From Sphingobacterium thalpophilum (lineage in GTDB: Bacteria > Bacteroidota > Bacteroidia > Sphingobacteriales > Sphingobacteriaceae): DNA of 64,000 bases. The notes under the pieces are model-generated. The model searched no databases. It had not been told where the DNA came from and saw nothing but the letters and a program-made list of their open reading frames with translations. The stretch lies in the NCBI RefSeq assembly GCF_901482695.1, contig NZ_LR590484.1:744001-808000 (forward strand), given 5' to 3'. Made by a program: the position numbers and the translations under genes. Positions 62,326 through 64,000 of the stretch are shown here, piece after piece; within the stretch, counting starts at the first letter, position 1, and every line of letters begins with the position of its first letter.

Positions 62326-62640
62326 TTAAATATCTTGTTTTTTATCCAGATTATGGGCAACAATCATCGCCACTCCGGCACAGATGACAACAATGCCAAC
62401 AGAGATCGAATGCTGGAGCTTCACCGTATTCAGATTGTTTAGAAGGCCGACAATAAACAGGCCCAGACCAATACCCGCGACCAGAATACCTGGTTTTTGC
62501 CAATCCGAAGGTTCCTTCGTCCTTTTTTCGCTTGGAATACCTACCGAAGTACTGCGATAACGCATGATAAAATAGACACATAACGTGATACAAGTAAATA
62601 AACCGATGCAGACTACTGCTGCTACTGACCCTTTTTCCAT
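62326..62640 (-). CDS. Small two- to three-TM membrane protein, first gene of the sigma operon
   Basis: The product has 104 residues with hydrophobic segments at about 6-26, 50-68 and 76-95. The stop codon is seven bases from the sigma start, so the genes are cotranscribed. It resembles small Bacteroidota membrane proteins found next to ECF sigma genes. I do not assign a function. Confidence 0.7.
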   Translation of the reverse strand: MEKGSVAAVVCIGLFTCITLCVYFIMRYRSTSVGIPSEKRTKEPSDWQKPGILVAGIGLGLFIVGLLNNLNTVKLQHSISVGIVVICAGVAMIVAHNLDKKQDI

Positions 62641-62698
62641 ATTTCTTTTATTTAATTTTTACATTAGTCACAGGCTTTCCCGAAAAGGTTACAACAAA

Positions 62699-62730
62699 TT
62701 GAGTTAAATATGCCGATTTGTGTAAATTTG
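62699..62730 (+). promoter_or_regulatory. Bacteroidota-type promoter for the dipeptidase
   Basis: TTG (62699-62701) is followed after 21 bases by TAAATTTG (62723-62730), a full TTG-N~20-TAnnTTTG match. The transcript would have a leader of about 10 bases before the ATG at 62748. Confidence 0.65.
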
Positions 62731-62747
62731 TTTCAAATACAAACAAT

Positions 62748-63998
62748 ATGCAAAACATTAAAGAATATGTAGAAGCAAACAAGCAACGTTTTTTGGATGA
62801 GTTGTTTGATTTATTGCGTTTACCATCGGTAAGTGCTGATCCCAAATTTAAGGGGGATGTGCAAAAGACAGCTGAGTTCGTTGCCCAGAAACTGCGGGAT
62901 GCAGGTGCTGACAACGTAGAGGTTTGTGCAACCGCTGGTAATCCAATCGTTTATGGCGAAAAAATTATAGATCCTTCATTACCCACCGTATTAACGTACG
63001 GACATTACGATGTGCAGCCGGCCGATCCATATGAACTCTGGGATACTCCCCCTTTTGAACCCACTATACGCGATGGAAAAATTTATGCCCGCGGCTCTGC
63101 CGATGATAAGGGGCAGTTTTACATGCACGTAAAAGCCTTCGAATATATGATGAAAAACAATGCTTTGGCATGTAACATCAAGTTTATGATCGAAGGTGAG
63201 GAAGAAGTCGGCTCGGCCAATCTGGGCACCTTTGTAAAGGAAAATACTGAAAGACTTAAAGCGGATGTGATCGTCATCTCGGACACTTCCATGATCAGCA
63301 TGGAACAACCCTCTCTGGAAACCGGTCTACGCGGACTCTCTTATGTTGAAGTGGAAGTAACTGGACCAAACAGAGACTTACACTCAGGTGTATACGGTGG
63401 CGCTGTCGCCAACCCTGCAACAGTGCTGGCCAAACTGATCGCTTCTTTGCACGACGAAAATAATCACATCGCGATCCCCGGATTTTACGATGATGTCATT
63501 GAGCTGACTGAAGCAGAACGCAAAGCGTTGAATGAAGCGCCATTCGACATCGAAGCCTATAAATCGGATCTGGGCATTCAAAATATCTGGGGTGAAAAAG
63601 GCTATACCACCCTCGAACGCACCGGCATCCGTCCGACGCTGGAAGTGAACGGTATATGGGGCGGTTATATCGGCGAAGGTGCCAAGACGGTATTGCCTTC
63701 CAAAGCTTATGCAAAAATCTCGATGCGTCTCGTTCCGAACCAAAAATCCGAACGTATTACAGCACTCTTTAAAAAACATTTTGAAGGCATCGCCCCTGAT
63801 TATGTCAAAGTAGAAGTAAAACCGCATCACGGCGGCGAACCGGTCGTGACACCAACAGATAGCATAGCCTATAAAGCAGCCGAAAAAGCACTGCATGAAA
63901 CATTCGGTGTTAAACCAATCCCAACGCGTGGCGGAGGTTCCATCCCGATCGTTGCCTTATTTGAAGAGGTACTGGGGTTGAAGACAGTGCTTCTAGGT
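62748..63998 (+). CDS. M20-family dipeptidase, 3'-truncated by the window
   Basis: The gene is cut by the right edge; 417 residues are visible, with the frame open to the end. It is a cytosolic M20 metallopeptidase of the PepV/CNDP-like dipeptidase type: metal and catalytic residues His86 and Asp88 (YGHYDVQPAD), Asp119/Asp120 (SADDKG), catalytic Glu151 and metal Glu152 (IEGEEEVGS), and Asp179 (VISDTS). The dimerisation lid domain begins near 205 (GLRGLSYVEVEVTG). It cleaves dipeptides for nutrition or peptidoglycan turnover. Together with the M28 and S46 enzymes it suits a peptide-using lifestyle. Confidence 0.94.
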   Translation, partial: MQNIKEYVEANKQRFLDELFDLLRLPSVSADPKFKGDVQKTAEFVAQKLRDAGADNVEVCATAGNPIVYGEKIIDPSLPTVLTYGHYDVQPADPYELWDTPPFEPTIRDGKIYARGSADDKGQFYMHVKAFEYMMKNNALACNIKFMIEGEEEVGSANLGTFVKENTERLKADVIVISDTSMISMEQPSLETGLRGLSYVEVEVTGPNRDLHSGVYGGAVANPATVLAKLIASLHDENNHIAIPGFYDDVIELTEAERKALNEAPFDIEAYKSDLGIQNIWGEKGYTTLERTGIRPTLEVNGIWGGYIGEGAKTVLPSKAYAKISMRLVPNQKSERITALFKKHFEGIAPDYVKVEVKPHHGGEPVVTPTDSIAYKAAEKALHETFGVKPIPTRGGGSIPIVALFEEVLGLKTVLLG

Positions 63999-64000
63999 TT

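Noticed and set aside
63384..63896. A 170-codon minus-strand frame near the right edge
   Set aside because: It lies wholly inside the M20 dipeptidase on the plus strand, whose catalytic residues are intact.
1..64000. tRNA, rRNA, CRISPR, insertion sequence, prophage or integrase
   Set aside because: I looked through all the gaps and found no cloverleaf, repeated spacer array, transposase or attachment-type repeat.

Overview
The window reads as a continuous stretch of ordinary chromosome from a Bacteroidota bacterium, most likely a Sphingobacteriaceae member close to Sphingobacterium. The evidence is GldC, BshA (bacillithiol), an S46 dipeptidyl-peptidase, a GLPGLI protein beside a TonB-type receptor, an Hc1-like histone, a 'GIHH' type isoleucyl-tRNA synthetase, long LspA and NuoA, and several promoters of the Bacteroidota form (TTTG or TTG, about 20 bases, TAnnTTTG). 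I saw no rRNA, tRNA, CRISPR array, insertion sequence, integrase or phage gene. Genus assignment is inference.

Layout. Bases 1-13.7 kb: five large FtsX/MacB-type ABC permeases (the first cut by the window edge) and one ATPase at the end of the run. A small HTH regulator sits in the middle, and several inverted repeats lie between the genes. 13.7-16.6 kb: a SirB1-like protein, a lipoprotein on the opposite strand, and queH. 16.7-22.9 kb: the conserved yceD-rpmF-plsX-fabH-accB-accC block (phospholipid and fatty-acid initiation), followed by tatC and rpiB. 23.1-28.9 kb: an M28 peptidase, an outer-membrane barrel protein, and the cbpA-cbpM co-chaperone pair. 29-33 kb, minus strand: a lipoprotein, a BlaI/BlaR1-like pair whose sensor ends in a TonB C-terminal domain, arfB and a DUF1003 membrane protein. 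33.2-36.8 kb: bshA, pyrH, frr and a Tat-exported sugar-isomerase-like protein. 36.9-44.6 kb, minus strand: nuoA-nuoB-purK-purE packed as one apparent operon, then ffh, a zinc membrane peptidase, a sigma factor and glyA. 44.9-52.5 kb, plus strand: an IscA-type protein, ileS, a DksA-like protein, lspA, a second M28 peptidase, an SDR reductase and an acyl-CoA thioesterase. 52.6-55.1 kb, minus strand: EVE protein, gldC, a small membrane protein and a DEAD-box helicase. 55.2-62.6 kb: the S46 peptidase and an Hc1-like histone on the plus strand, then a TonB-type receptor plus GLPGLI protein and a three-gene ECF sigma operon on the minus strand. The window ends inside an M20 dipeptidase.

How the genes work together. 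The lipid block makes malonyl-CoA (AccBC), starts fatty-acid chains (FabH) and feeds acyl-phosphate to phospholipid synthesis (PlsX). PyrH/Frr, IleS, Ffh, ArfB, L32 and QueH serve translation and protein targeting. TatC, LspA and Ffh serve export, and many secreted or lipidated products are encoded nearby. The peptidases (two M28, one S46, one M20) suit an organism that uses peptides. The least explained parts are the permease array with its HTH regulator and T-tract-less hairpins, the receptor-GLPGLI-sigma region, and the nuoAB-purKE arrangement. I found no system I would call clearly new; the findings list the places worth a second look.
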